DNA of 64,000 nucleotides from Anaerolinea thermophila UNI-1 (GCF_000199675.1 NC_014960.1:1240001-1304000), one strand, 5' to 3'. Shown: positions 7,201 through 16,058, numbered from the stretch's first letter. The notes: generated by a model not told the origin, from the sequence alone. Program-made: numbers and translations.

Positions 7201-8118
7201 GCTCTGTTGCAAAGATAGGTTAGGAAGAGATACACCTAGCGGTGTATGTTGTAGACCAGTCCTTTGATAATCGGTTCTCGGTTTTGCAGGCTGCGTTTCC
7301 GCGAGCGGATGGCTTGCCCGAATTTGCGCTTGATGACCGAATTCACGGTTTCGGTCTTCCAGCGTTGACCATAGAGACCATCCAGGCGAGCCGCAGAGAC
7401 AAGCTCGCTTCTTGCTCGTCGTTCAGGGGCCAGCAAATTTCCACCTCGCCGAACGGGTGGAATCAAGTCTTGAGGCCGGACAGTCCGACCATCGAACCCT
7501 GAATCGGCCAGCAAGACCCAAGCCCGACGTTTGGCAAACCGCCTGGCTTTGCGGCGCAGATAGCCCAGATAAGGGGCATCGCTACCTGGACCCCAGCCGG
7601 ATTGCATCGCAAGGATGAATTGCGAGACAATTCCAACGGCATAAACGCCCTTCGCCCAGTGGCGATAGGCTTTTCCCGAACGGCTTTGGTAGTAAGAACT
7701 GGCCGGGCCGGGTGAGAAGCCGGTACTATCGGCAGCCACCCCTTCTTCTTCAGGCCGTCCGATTTCCTCGAGCAAGGTCTCGTTCATGCGCATCCAATCC
7801 GCTTTGCGTATCTTGGCGTAGGTACGTTGCAGGGTCGTATGATCGGGAACACGCGGTAATTCCAGCTCCTTACCAACCGCATCGCTTGCCAGCAGCCATT
7901 CTTCCATGTCGCGATAGCTGAGATTCAGGTAGAACATCAACAAAACACAGGCCCCCAACTGCGGCAACGTGAAGTGATGGGGACTCTTGGCATGTGAATA
8001 CATCGGTAATGCTTGTTTGGCAAGCCGGTAGGCGATCCTCGCCACTCGGACGTATCTGCTTTCTCGTGTGGTCATACCGTATGTTTACCACATTTCAACC
8101 ATGATTGCAACAGAGCAA
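7201..8118 (-). mobile_element. IS4-type insertion sequence, copy 2 (918 bp)
   Basis: Same length, ends and orientation as the element at 933-1850: GCTCTGTTGCAA at the left and TTGCAACAGAGCAA at the right. The DNA appears identical on inspection and the transposase translations are identical. It is inserted in codon 84 of the SRAP gene, with the transposase antisense to that gene. The target duplications of the two copies differ (TTTGCCAGT versus ATAAGCCTT), so each arose by its own insertion. Directly repeated copies 6,268 bases apart could recombine and delete the DNA between them. Confidence 0.94.
7236..8075 (-). CDS. IS4-family DDE transposase, copy 2
   Basis: The translation is identical to that of the transposase at 968-1807: 279 residues with D116, D191, E242 and the Y235-R238-E242-K249 signature. 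The frame is intact, so the element may still transpose. Its gene runs opposite to the interrupted SRAP gene and the downstream histidine kinase. Confidence 0.95.
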   Translation of the reverse strand: MTTRESRYVRVARIAYRLAKQALPMYSHAKSPHHFTLPQLGACVLLMFYLNLSYRDMEEWLLASDAVGKELELPRVPDHTTLQRTYAKIRKADWMRMNETLLEEIGRPEEEGVAADSTGFSPGPASSYYQSRSGKAYRHWAKGVYAVGIVSQFILAMQSGWGPGSDAPYLGYLRRKARRFAKRRAWVLLADSGFDGRTVRPQDLIPPVRRGGNLLAPERRARSELVSAARLDGLYGQRWKTETVNSVIKRKFGQAIRSRKRSLQNREPIIKGLVYNIHR

Positions 8119-8127
8119 ATAAGCCTT
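8119..8127. repeat. Target-site duplication, IS copy 2, right
   Basis: ATAAGCCTT repeats 7192-7200. The SRAP reading frame resumes directly after it. Confidence 0.9.
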
Positions 8128-8548
8128 CTTTTCGAACAGCGTTTGCTCGTCGGCGCTGTATTATCCCTGCTACAGGGTTTTATGAGTGGAAGTCCGTTGG
8201 GGAGGGGCAAAAGCGTATTCCTTACTTTATCGGATTAAGAGAACATGCCCCCTTTGCTTTTGCCGGTTTATGGGAGGTATGGCTCAATGAAAAGGGAGAA
8301 GAGGTACATTCCTGTGCGATTATTACCTGTCCGGCAAATGCACTCGTTGCCGAACTGCATGATCGTATGCCTGTGATTCTGGATTTACAAACGATCCCCA
8401 ACTGGTTGCACGAGACTTCTGCAGCCAGGTTGAAAACCTTGCTGGTGCCTTTTGAGGCGGATCGCATGGTTGCATATCCGGTTTCCAGGCAGGTCAATTC
8501 ACCAGCCGTGGATTCTCCTGAACTCATTCTTCCGGAATCTCAGAAAGA

Positions 8549-11500
8549 ATGAATGTAAAGTTTCGTGCCATTCTGATTTCTGCCATTATTCTCATCGCCA
8601 TGGGGGCAGGGTTTTTCTTGCTTACCAGCCAGGTGCTTTCCAGTCAATTTAACTCGCTGGATGCTCAGATGAACCAGCGAGACCTTCAACAGGTGGTGAA
8701 GGAAGTCCAGCGAATTTATGGGGAAATGACCACGCTGGCAAAGGATTGGGCATTGTGGGATGAAAGTTATACATTCCTGAAAGGTCAGAACCCCACTTTT
8801 ACGGAAGAGAATTTTCATCCTCAGGCGTTGCGTTCAATTTCAATCGATTTGGTGGTACTAAGTGATACAGGTGGATTGATCCGCTTTGCCCAGCACTATG
8901 ATCAAGAAAGCGAACGTTATGTACCGGTTACTACGTCTCTCCAGGCATACGTAGGCAAAGAGGGCGCTTTTTGGAGATGGCTGGATAGCAGAGAAAGCAC
9001 AGAGCGTTTGATTGTCGCCGACGGGCATGTCTACTTTGTCACGGCCGTTCCGGTCTTACGCACTTCGGGGGAGGGCCCTGCCGCTGGATTGCTCTTGTTT
9101 GGCAGGGAAATTAACGAGCAGTTGCTGGATCAAATTCGGGTCAATTCGGGCGTAGCGGTTGAATTTTATCGGTATGATGAGGTTCCTGAGAATTACCTGC
9201 CTCTGCCCAAGGGGCAGTGGGAAGGACAGAATCCCTTATTCCGGGTGAGTGTTTCCAATGATGTCATGAGGGGATTCTACTTACTATGGGGCGCTGGCGA
9301 ACAACCGCTGGGCGTGCTTGTGGCTACATTACCTCGTCAGATTTATCTGGCAGGAAAAAATGCCATTTTTTTCCTGTTGGGGGGGATGGTTGTTGTTGGA
9401 GCCATTGCTCTCCTGATTGATTTGCTTACTCTCAACTTCTACATATTCCGTCCACTGGAGAAATTAGGTGAGAGGCTCAGACTTGCTACGGAGTTGCAGG
9501 ACCATCTCGCTACCCTTCCGCCCGGTGAAGAACTGGCTCTCTCCCAAATCAGTGCCCCCTTACAGGACCTGATTCAGCAGACACAACAAGCCCGGCAGGA
9601 AAGCCAGACCCGCCAGATGCTCTACACTCAACTGTTTGAGCAAGCCCGGGAAGGCTTTGCCTTGCTTGCACCGGAAACTCTGGAGGTTTTAGAAACAAAT
9701 CGCGAATTTAAGAACTTGCTGGAAATGGAAGAGACGGATGAGCCCGTTAACTTTGCTTCTCTGTTGCTCTCGCGGGTTATTCCGGAAGTGCGTGGGGCTT
9801 TGCGTCAGGAATTGCGCGAAATCGCTCGAAAAGGAGAGGGACTGGAGAAATCCCTGGCGTTACGGAGTGGACGGGAGATTGAGTTAAGCATTCAACCTCT
9901 GCGAATTGCCAGCCGGTATTACTTCTACGCTTTCGTTCGCGACATGACCGAGCGCCTTCGCCTGGAAGAGCGCTTGCAAAATCAGTTGCGCGAGACTGCT
10001 CTGCTCAATCAGGTGATTGCTGTCACCACCACCGATTTGGAGCCTAATGCCGTATTTCAAACGGTTTGTCGGGAATTGGTGTTGAACCTGCATCTGAATT
10101 TTGCCGATGTAGCCCTGCTAAGCGAGGATCGCATTTTCATGCATATTGTGGCAGAGTATGGGCAGGATGCAGAAGCGCCTTCATTGCTGGGCAAGGTCAT
10201 TTCTCTCAAGGAAAATCCCATCTTCCAGCGAGGGTTGAGATCTCCAGATCCGTTGTTTATCCGTGAAATCTCAGCGCAGATTCGTACTGAGCAATTGCGG
10301 CGTCTCTTTATGGGTAGAGCCAGCGCCTCGTTGTTGTTGATCCCACTGCTGGTTCGGGAGGAAATCATCGGCTGGGTGATTCTGGAAAGCGAACATCCAA
10401 CCTTGCTGACGCCGGATGTCATTCGCCTGGCGCAAAGTATGGCGCTTGCCGCGAGCCGTGCTTATGAAGTCACCCGCCTGTACCATGATTTGCAGATAGA
10501 GGTAGAGAATTTACGCCGCGCGGAAGAACAACTGGATAAACGTCAGCGTTATCTGGAAGCCTTGATGAAGATTCAGTCTCACCTGCTCGCTCTGGAAGTG
10601 GGAGAAAACCCCTACCCCCTGGTTCTGCAGGTACTTGGAGAGATTACAGAGGCTGACCGGGTTTTTGCTTATCAAATCATGCCGGGAAGTGATGGCAGAA
10701 TTTTTGCCAGCCCTGTTGGACTGTGGGAAAAGTCACCTTCTGAATGGACAGGGCGGGACTTGTTCCAGGTGAACTGGCGTTTCTCAGAGAACCAGCGTCC
10801 TTTAGTAGCCGCGCTTCAGGAAGGTGAGGTATGCCTGGCGCATGCTTCCCAACTTGATGAGAAGGCTCAACAGACATTAAATGGTCTGGGTGTGGATACA
10901 GTGTTACTCTTCCCCATTTTCCACAACCAGCAACTGGCAGGGATTGTCGGTTTTACTGCTGAACAGGGGGAGCGGGAATGGAGTGATTTGGAAATCTCCA
11001 TGATTCAGGTGGCGGTAAATTCGCTGGCGATTGCCGAAGAACGTTTGAACGCCGAAGAGTTGATTCGCAACGCCGAACAGCGTTACCGCCTTGTGGTGGA
11101 AAATGCCCGCGACATCATTTTCCAGATGGATTTGACCGGACGGTTCACTTTCCTCAACCCTGCCTGGGAGCGGATTACCGGTTTGAAAGTGGCTGACACG
11201 GTAGGAAGACCTTTCTGGCAGGCTGCACCGGAAGGAATGGTGCAGGAATTGGGTGCAGGATTCCGTATCCTGCGCGAAAAAGTGACCGACCGTTATCATC
11301 AGACAATCCATCTGCATCTCCCTGATGAACGAACCGTCTGGCTCGACGCGTTCATGCAGCGTGTACCTGATCCGGAAACCCAGCGGGAGATGATTTCTGG
11401 AACGTTTGTGGATATTTCTTCCTTTAAGCGTATTGAGTACATGTTACGCCGCAATGAACAGGCGCTCCGCTCTCTCCACGACATTACTTCATCTCAATCG

Positions 11501-14008
11501 TTGCCTTTTGATCAGAAAATCGATCATTTGCTCCAAGTGGGAATACAAACCTTCGGGATGGATTATGCTTACGTGGGTAAGTTGGCCGGAAATGCTTTGT
11601 TGATTGAGTCTTCTCATCCCTTTGAAGGTGGTTTTCAGGAAGGAATGACGCTGGAAATTGAGCATACCTTCACCCGGGAGACCTTGCGCGCGAATGAACC
11701 TTTAGGGATTGAGAACGTGGCAGAGTCGGATTTTGCCGGTCATCCTGCTCACCGCATCACTCAGATGGCTGCCTACCTGGGCACCCCTATTATCGTGGGC
11801 AATGAGGTGTACGGGATTCTTGCCTTTTACAGCCTCAAACCTCGCCGTACCGCTTTCTCTTCCTCGGACCATGAATTTCTGCGTTTGATGGCGCAGTGGA
11901 TTGGCGCGGAGATTGAACGGGATCGTTATCTCAAGCAACTCCAGCGTATTAGCGATGAACTGGCGTTGGCAAGAGATCAGGCTCTGGAAGCCTCAAGGTT
12001 GAAATCGGAATTCCTCGCTACCATGAGCCATGAGATTCGCACCCCGCTCAACGCAGTCATTGGAATGTCGGAAATTTTGCTGGATACTCCGCTGAACGAG
12101 GAACAAGCCGATTTTGCCCGCATTATTCGGGATTCGGGCAAGTCCTTGCTTTCCATTATCAATGACATTCTGGACTTCTCCAAGATCGAAGCCGGTAGAA
12201 TGACCCTGGAATCGGTCGAGTTCCAATTGCTCCCGCTGGTAGATAGTGTCATTGAAATGTTTGCCTCCATCGTCCAGAAAAAGAATTTGCATCTGTTTGG
12301 CTGGATTGCGCCAGATGTTCCCAACATTGTGGTAGGGGATCCGGTACGCTTAAGGCAGGTGCTTATCAATCTTGTGGGCAATGGGGTCAAGTTTACCGAG
12401 CAGGGCCATGTTTCTGTGAGCATTTCCTTACAGGAACGCCTTGAAAATGAGGTGATCCTGCGTGTAGAAGTGCACGATACTGGAATTGGATTGTCGGAGA
12501 CGGCACGCAAGCGCCTCTTTACGCCCTTTACTCAGGCGGATGGCAGTATGACCCGTCGGTTTGGTGGGACCGGTCTGGGACTTGCCATTTCCAAGAGCCT
12601 GGTTGAACTGATGGGCGGAGAGATTGGCGTGGAGAGCGTGGAAGGTCAGGGGTCTACTTTCTGGTTTACTGTAACATTATCGGTTCGCCCAGAACAACCC
12701 GCCTCTGTCGAGTGGGAAGCCTTTGCCGGAAAGCGTGTGTTTGTGCTCAGCCATGACCCGGTAGAGAAACACTTCCTTGAAACCATGCTGAGTGGTTGGC
12801 AGATGCAGGTTCACAGTGGCTGTGAGGTGGAAGATGCGGTAGAATGCCTGAGAAAGGACGCACACTTCGATCTGGCGATCCTGGATATCTCCCTGCCAGC
12901 AGACTTGCTTCGCAACTTGTTAAGCCACGACATCTCCAGAGCCACAATCCTTCTGGCAAATTTGAACGAACGTGACAAGTGCGTTGCATATGAGCAATTG
13001 GAGCGTGTTGTGACTATTCTGCGCCCAGTGCGGCAGTCCGTGCTGATGGAGACAATGCGTTCCCTGTTTATGGATCATCTTACCGGCGAAAGAGTTCTTT
13101 CTTATTCGATTGTTGTGGACGAACCTGATTTTGACTTTCCTCCCCAGCATGTGGAACCGGATGGTGAGAAAATTGTCCTTCTGGCTGAAGATAACTCTGC
13201 CAATCAGCGTTTGGCAACCGTACAGTTGAAGCGTTTGGGGTATCAGGCAGATCTGGTGACTACTGGAGAGCAAGCCCTGGAAATGTACATGCGCCATCCG
13301 GAACGTTACCTGGCAATTTTGATGGATTGTCAGATGCCTGTGATGGATGGGTTTGAAGCCACTCGCCGGATTCGCGAGTTTGAGCATACTCGACAGCGTC
13401 ATATTCCCATTATTGCCATGACCGCCAATGCCATGCAGGGTGACCGTGAAGCCTGCATCCAGGCAGGAATGGACGATTACATCAGTAAACCGGTCTCCAT
13501 TCAGCGTCTTGGGGAAGTATTGGCGGCGGTGGAGCGTGCTGTTCGTCCCTCCGGTGAAGAGGTTTTGGAGACGGAAGTGACTGAAATGCGGAACATTCCT
13601 GTCCTTGTCTCTGTTGAGCCTCAACTTGAGTCATCGGGGGATGATGAAGATTTACCGTCGCCACTGGACCAGACGATCCTCGAAGGACTGCGGGAACTTG
13701 GAGAGGGAGAACAGGATTTTCTGAGTGAGTTGATTGATATTTACCTTGAAGACTCGACTAAATTGGTAGAACGCATTGAGGCGGGAATTCAACAGGGTAA
13801 TGCCGATCAGGTGCGCGAGGCTGCTCACACCCTTAAAGGCAGCAGTGGGAATCTTGGAGCAGTAGCATTTTCAAAGGTCTGCTTGGAGATGGAAATGGCA
13901 GGACGTTCCGGCGATTTGCAGAAAGCCGCTCAGTTGTTTCCCGACTTCTTGCGCGACTATCGGCGGGTGTGTTCAGCATTGAAAAAAGAACGAAAAATTT
14001 CTGCTTAA
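8549..14008 (+). CDS. Giant hybrid sensor histidine kinase (CHASE4-PAS-GAF-HK-REC-REC-HPt)
   Basis: The protein has 1819 residues. In order: membrane segment (about 6-28); CHASE4-like extracellular sensor (about 40-245, with LAKDWALWDESYTF); second membrane segment (about 270-300); PAS (350-470); GAF (485-640); GAF (665-835); PAS (845-965); GAF (975-1130); HisKA with H1161 in MSHEIRTPLN; HATPase with LINLVGNGVKF, DTGIGLSE and FGGTGLGLAIS (about 1260-1380); a degenerate receiver (1395-1510); a full receiver with AEDN and D1593 in LMDCQMP; and HPt with H1760 in AHTLKGSSG. This is a complete internal His-Asp-His phosphorelay; the outgoing response regulator is not nearby. Its ATG overlaps the SRAP stop (ATGA), so the IS in SRAP may lower its expression. 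Confidence 0.95.
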   Translation: MNVKFRAILISAIILIAMGAGFFLLTSQVLSSQFNSLDAQMNQRDLQQVVKEVQRIYGEMTTLAKDWALWDESYTFLKGQNPTFTEENFHPQALRSISIDLVVLSDTGGLIRFAQHYDQESERYVPVTTSLQAYVGKEGAFWRWLDSRESTERLIVADGHVYFVTAVPVLRTSGEGPAAGLLLFGREINEQLLDQIRVNSGVAVEFYRYDEVPENYLPLPKGQWEGQNPLFRVSVSNDVMRGFYLLWGAGEQPLGVLVATLPRQIYLAGKNAIFFLLGGMVVVGAIALLIDLLTLNFYIFRPLEKLGERLRLATELQDHLATLPPGEELALSQISAPLQDLIQQTQQARQESQTRQMLYTQLFEQAREGFALLAPETLEVLETNREFKNLLEMEETDEPVNFASLLLSRVIPEVRGALRQELREIARKGEGLEKSLALRSGREIELSIQPLRIASRYYFYAFVRDMTERLRLEERLQNQLRETALLNQVIAVTTTDLEPNAVFQTVCRELVLNLHLNFADVALLSEDRIFMHIVAEYGQDAEAPSLLGKVISLKENPIFQRGLRSPDPLFIREISAQIRTEQLRRLFMGRASASLLLIPLLVREEIIGWVILESEHPTLLTPDVIRLAQSMALAASRAYEVTRLYHDLQIEVENLRRAEEQLDKRQRYLEALMKIQSHLLALEVGENPYPLVLQVLGEITEADRVFAYQIMPGSDGRIFASPVGLWEKSPSEWTGRDLFQVNWRFSENQRPLVAALQEGEVCLAHASQLDEKAQQTLNGLGVDTVLLFPIFHNQQLAGIVGFTAEQGEREWSDLEISMIQVAVNSLAIAEERLNAEELIRNAEQRYRLVVENARDIIFQMDLTGRFTFLNPAWERITGLKVADTVGRPFWQAAPEGMVQELGAGFRILREKVTDRYHQTIHLHLPDERTVWLDAFMQRVPDPETQREMISGTFVDISSFKRIEYMLRRNEQALRSLHDITSSQSLPFDQKIDHLLQVGIQTFGMDYAYVGKLAGNALLIESSHPFEGGFQEGMTLEIEHTFTRETLRANEPLGIENVAESDFAGHPAHRITQMAAYLGTPIIVGNEVYGILAFYSLKPRRTAFSSSDHEFLRLMAQWIGAEIERDRYLKQLQRISDELALARDQALEASRLKSEFLATMSHEIRTPLNAVIGMSEILLDTPLNEEQADFARIIRDSGKSLLSIINDILDFSKIEAGRMTLESVEFQLLPLVDSVIEMFASIVQKKNLHLFGWIAPDVPNIVVGDPVRLRQVLINLVGNGVKFTEQGHVSVSISLQERLENEVILRVEVHDTGIGLSETARKRLFTPFTQADGSMTRRFGGTGLGLAISKSLVELMGGEIGVESVEGQGSTFWFTVTLSVRPEQPASVEWEAFAGKRVFVLSHDPVEKHFLETMLSGWQMQVHSGCEVEDAVECLRKDAHFDLAILDISLPADLLRNLLSHDISRATILLANLNERDKCVAYEQLERVVTILRPVRQSVLMETMRSLFMDHLTGERVLSYSIVVDEPDFDFPPQHVEPDGEKIVLLAEDNSANQRLATVQLKRLGYQADLVTTGEQALEMYMRHPERYLAILMDCQMPVMDGFEATRRIREFEHTRQRHIPIIAMTANAMQGDREACIQAGMDDYISKPVSIQRLGEVLAAVERAVRPSGEEVLETEVTEMRNIPVLVSVEPQLESSGDDEDLPSPLDQTILEGLRELGEGEQDFLSELIDIYLEDSTKLVERIEAGIQQGNADQVREAAHTLKGSSGNLGAVAFSKVCLEMEMAGRSGDLQKAAQLFPDFLRDYRRVCSALKKERKISA

Positions 14009-14012
14009 ACGC

Positions 14013-14041
14013 TTGACCGCAATGGGCACTGATGGTAGAAT
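14013..14041 (+). promoter_or_regulatory. tRNA-Glu promoter
   Basis: TTGACC (14013-14018) and TAGAAT (14036-14041) are separated by 17 bases, and the tRNA begins ten bases after the -10 box. This is the best conventional sigma-70-type promoter in the window and starts five bases after the kinase stop codon. Confidence 0.75.
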
Positions 14042-14050
14042 ACTGCCTGC

Positions 14051-14123
14051 GCCTCCATCGTCTAGGGGACCAGGACGCAGCCCTTTCAAGGCTAAAACGC
14101 GAGTTCGAATCTCGCTGGAGGCA
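14051..14123 (+). tRNA. tRNA-Glu (anticodon TTC)
   Basis: The 73-base cloverleaf has acceptor arms GCCTCCA and TGGAGGC, a D-arm starting GTCT, an anticodon loop CTTTCAA giving anticodon TTC (glutamate), and a T-arm GCGAG-TTCGAAT-CTCGC with five perfect pairs. The anticodon stem CAGCC/GGCTA has one C-A mismatch at its base. The discriminator is A; CCA does not follow directly (CACCA follows), so CCA is probably added by enzyme. A promoter lies just upstream and a terminator just downstream, indicating a single-gene transcript. Confidence 0.93.
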
Positions 14124-14127
14124 CACC

Positions 14128-14156
14128 AAAAAAGCCAGTAATTTACTGGCTTTTTT
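14128..14156 (+). terminator. Terminator after tRNA-Glu
   Basis: GCCAGTA (14134-14140) pairs with TACTGGC (14144-14150) around a 3-base loop, flanked by six A on the left and six T on the right. The symmetric A and T runs let it also end the convergent chelatase transcript from the reverse strand. Confidence 0.85.
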
Positions 14157-14193
14157 CATTGCTTTTTATCCTTCGAACCTTCAAAGAGAACTT

Positions 14194-14715
14194 TTACTCC
14201 TCAAAACGATGAAGGTGCGTTTCCAGCAGGGAGATAATCAGGTCTTCCTCAACTGGAAAAGCATACACGATTTTTGCTTCGGGATGGGCTTGGGCTACCT
14301 CCTGCACAGTAGTGGCAATCTCACTTTCTGTGTGGGTATTCCCCCGAATGAGCATGGTAGAAACCACTTGAACCGTACTTGCTCCAAGCGAGAGGGCTTT
14401 TTCGATGGCTTCGGCAACGGTTGGAGCGCAAAATTCATTGTAACCAACCAATACAGGGATTCCCAAGCGTTCTGATAACTTTTTTGCCAGAGCCTCAACG
14501 GCTGTTTTGTAAGGGTCTGTTTGGGGTGTTCTTTTCCACGTGCGCACTTCTTGGTCAAGACGTGCATGCCATTTTTGCAGAAAACCCCAATGTGCCTTTT
14601 CATTGAGAATTTCCAGCATCATTAACAATCCTACTTTCATCCCGGGGTAATTGCTTGGGGGAATCCCATGCGCTGCAAGGACCACTGTGTTGGGTTTGGA
14701 AGTGTTCTTCGCCAT
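14194..14715 (-). CDS. CbiX/SirB-like chelatase family protein
   Basis: This 173-residue single-domain protein resembles the small class II chelatases (CbiX/SirB) that insert cobalt or iron into sirohydrochlorin or related tetrapyrroles. Visible signs: VVLAAHGIPPSNYP near residue 12 with the metal-site His, GYNEFCAPTVAEAIEKALSLGASTVQVVSTMLIRGNTHTESEI with the second His region (residues about 100-140), and IVYAFPVEEDLIISLL at the end. Class II chelatases are unusually variable, so the metal and substrate are not assigned. It is last in a minus-strand run that includes a cobalamin adenosyltransferase, which favours a corrinoid link. AAAGGAT is a plausible ribosome-binding site. Confidence 0.78.
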   Translation of the reverse strand: MAKNTSKPNTVVLAAHGIPPSNYPGMKVGLLMMLEILNEKAHWGFLQKWHARLDQEVRTWKRTPQTDPYKTAVEALAKKLSERLGIPVLVGYNEFCAPTVAEAIEKALSLGASTVQVVSTMLIRGNTHTESEIATTVQEVAQAHPEAKIVYAFPVEEDLIISLLETHLHRFEE

Positions 14716-14742
14716 TAACCAGATCCTTTCATCAGTAAAACC

Positions 14743-15480
14743 TTAAGGTAGGGACACCTGAACACCAAGAGCACTCAACAAAGCCACGATTAGAGGAGCA
14801 AGGATCAGCGCTGGCAGGAAGTTACCTGTACGGATTTTCTTAATCTCCAATAATCCGCTTACGGCTATTCCCATCAGCAGAATACCTCCTGTAGCGGTCA
14901 TCTCGTTCATCATTTCAGGAGTAGTGATGGCTTGGACCTGTGCCGCTAACAGGCTGATGGCTCCCTGGTAAACCAGGATGGGAAATGCCGAAAATGCCAC
15001 CCCAATCCCCAAGGATGAGGAAAATGCCAGTGAGGCAAAGCCATCCAGCACCGATTTTACCGCCAGCAGGCGATAGTCTCCACTGATTCCGTCTTGAATG
15101 GCACCTAAAATCGCTACAGGTCCAACGACAAACACCAGCGAAGCGGTGAGAAACCCACGAATAAAACGCTCGCGCTGATAGTTAGAATGTTCCCCCTCAT
15201 CATTGGCATGGTTGAAACGTTTTTCCAGCCAGCTACCTAATTGGCTCAAAAGGTCTTCAATCTTCCACCATTCACCCAGCAAAGCACCAATCACTAAACT
15301 TCCTAAAACAATTAACGCATTGCCGGTTTTGAGGAACATTTGAATCCCCAGCGCAAAGGTGAATAACCCCATACCGGAGACAACCGTCTGCTTTAATTTG
15401 TCAGGAATTCTTCCCCCTAAAAACGTCCCTAATGCAGAACCTAACAGGATGGCGACGACGTTAAGAATGGTGCCTGTCAT
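14743..15480 (-). CDS. DUF554 family membrane protein
   Basis: The 245-residue inner-membrane protein matches the DUF554 (YdfK/YqgA) family: MTGTILNVVAILLGSALGTFLGGRIPDKLK at the N-terminus, VSGMGLFTFALGIQMFL, SLVIGALLGEWWKIEDLL, then VVGPVAILGAIQDGISGDYRLLAVKSVLDGFAS, and a C-terminal pair of hydrophobic helices. About six or seven membrane segments are visible. The family has no established biochemical role. It follows the cobalamin adenosyltransferase gene after five bases, so the two are surely co-transcribed. Confidence 0.9.
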   Translation of the reverse strand: MTGTILNVVAILLGSALGTFLGGRIPDKLKQTVVSGMGLFTFALGIQMFLKTGNALIVLGSLVIGALLGEWWKIEDLLSQLGSWLEKRFNHANDEGEHSNYQRERFIRGFLTASLVFVVGPVAILGAIQDGISGDYRLLAVKSVLDGFASLAFSSSLGIGVAFSAFPILVYQGAISLLAAQVQAITTPEMMNEMTATGGILLMGIAVSGLLEIKKIRTGNFLPALILAPLIVALLSALGVQVSLP

Positions 15481-15485
15481 GTGAC

Positions 15486-16034
15486 TTATCCTTTTGCCAG
15501 AGTGGGAGTATCGGGTTTTTCCAGAGAAGTTTCGAACAACTCAAGCAGGAACAGCAATGAGGATAACCGATTTAAGTACCGTACCAGTTCGATGTTTTCA
15601 AGATCACCTTCGTGAAACAGGGCAACCACACGGCGTTCCGCACGACGGATGATGGTGCGCGCCAGCGATATTGCGCCGCTGGCGGGAGTATCGCCGGGCA
15701 GAATGAACTCTTTGGGGATGTTCACTTGTTCGCTGATGTCTCGGGTTTTCTCCTCGAGCCATTGTACCTGTTCGCTTTGAATGGTGCGAAACCGGCTAGC
15801 GTTTTCCGGGGTTGCTGCCACTTCAGCCATGATCTGGTAAAGGTCGCGCTGAGTCTGAATGAGCAAAGAGCGAACCATCTCGGATTTCGAGAGTGAACGT
15901 GCCAATCCAATTGCCGCGGTGGCTTCATCCAGAGTGCCAATGGCTTCAATTCGAGGGGCGTTTTTGGCAATTCGCCCTTCTCCCAGTAAACCGGTAAAAC
16001 CGTCATCACCGTTGCCTGTGTAAAACGGAGACAT
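15486..16034 (-). CDS. PduO-type cob(I)alamin adenosyltransferase
   Basis: The 182-residue protein is a PduO-type ATP:cob(I)alamin adenosyltransferase, which transfers adenosyl from ATP to reduced corrinoid to make coenzyme B12. Diagnostic segments are present: TGNGDDGFTGLLGEGRIAK at the ATP-binding N-terminus (usual form TGxGDxGxT), AIGTLDEATAAIGLARS, the arginine helix RTIIRRAERRVV and YLNRLSSLLFLL. A GGAGGAGAG ribosome-binding site precedes the ATG. No B12 riboswitch was recognised upstream. Neighbours include a CbiX-like chelatase two genes downstream. Confidence 0.95.
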   Translation of the reverse strand: MSPFYTGNGDDGFTGLLGEGRIAKNAPRIEAIGTLDEATAAIGLARSLSKSEMVRSLLIQTQRDLYQIMAEVAATPENASRFRTIQSEQVQWLEEKTRDISEQVNIPKEFILPGDTPASGAISLARTIIRRAERRVVALFHEGDLENIELVRYLNRLSSLLFLLELFETSLEKPDTPTLAKG

Positions 16035-16058
16035 TTCTGCTCTCCTCCTTTTAAGGGC

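Larger units (their letters stand above)
6951..8552 (+). pseudogene. SRAP (YedK/HMCES-type) gene split by IS copy 2
   Basis: The two halves (6951-7200 and 8128-8552) rebuild a 224-residue SRAP protein once the IS and one 9-base duplication are removed. E. coli YedK has 222 residues. These enzymes covalently shield abasic sites in single-stranded DNA through the N-terminal cysteine. The rebuilt protein starts MCGRFTLF with C2, and carries N73 (INARAET), E103 (ATGFYEW) and the later LVAELHDRMPVIL histidine. The break is in codon 84, separating N73 from E103. IS plus duplication is 927 bases, a multiple of three, but a TAG 21 bases inside the IS ends translation. The start at 6951 is fixed by the need for Cys at position 2. 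Confidence 0.93.

Noticed and set aside
933..8118. A composite transposon formed by the two IS copies
   Set aside because: Each copy has its own distinct 9-base target duplication directly at both of its ends. A composite insertion would show one duplication only at the outer ends.
8013..8552. A self-standing gene covering the end of the IS and the SRAP C-terminal half
   Set aside because: Its first 40 residues are antisense translation of the transposase end; the rest is the broken SRAP protein lacking C2 and N73. It is not a functional gene.
12920..13624. Open frame antisense to the receiver region of the hybrid kinase
   Set aside because: The sense strand encodes clear receiver motifs. 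The antisense frame has no start signal and low-complexity His-rich content.
14124..14128. Encoded CCA end of tRNA-Glu
   Set aside because: The discriminator A is followed by CACCA rather than CCA, so the CCA is not in the mature position.
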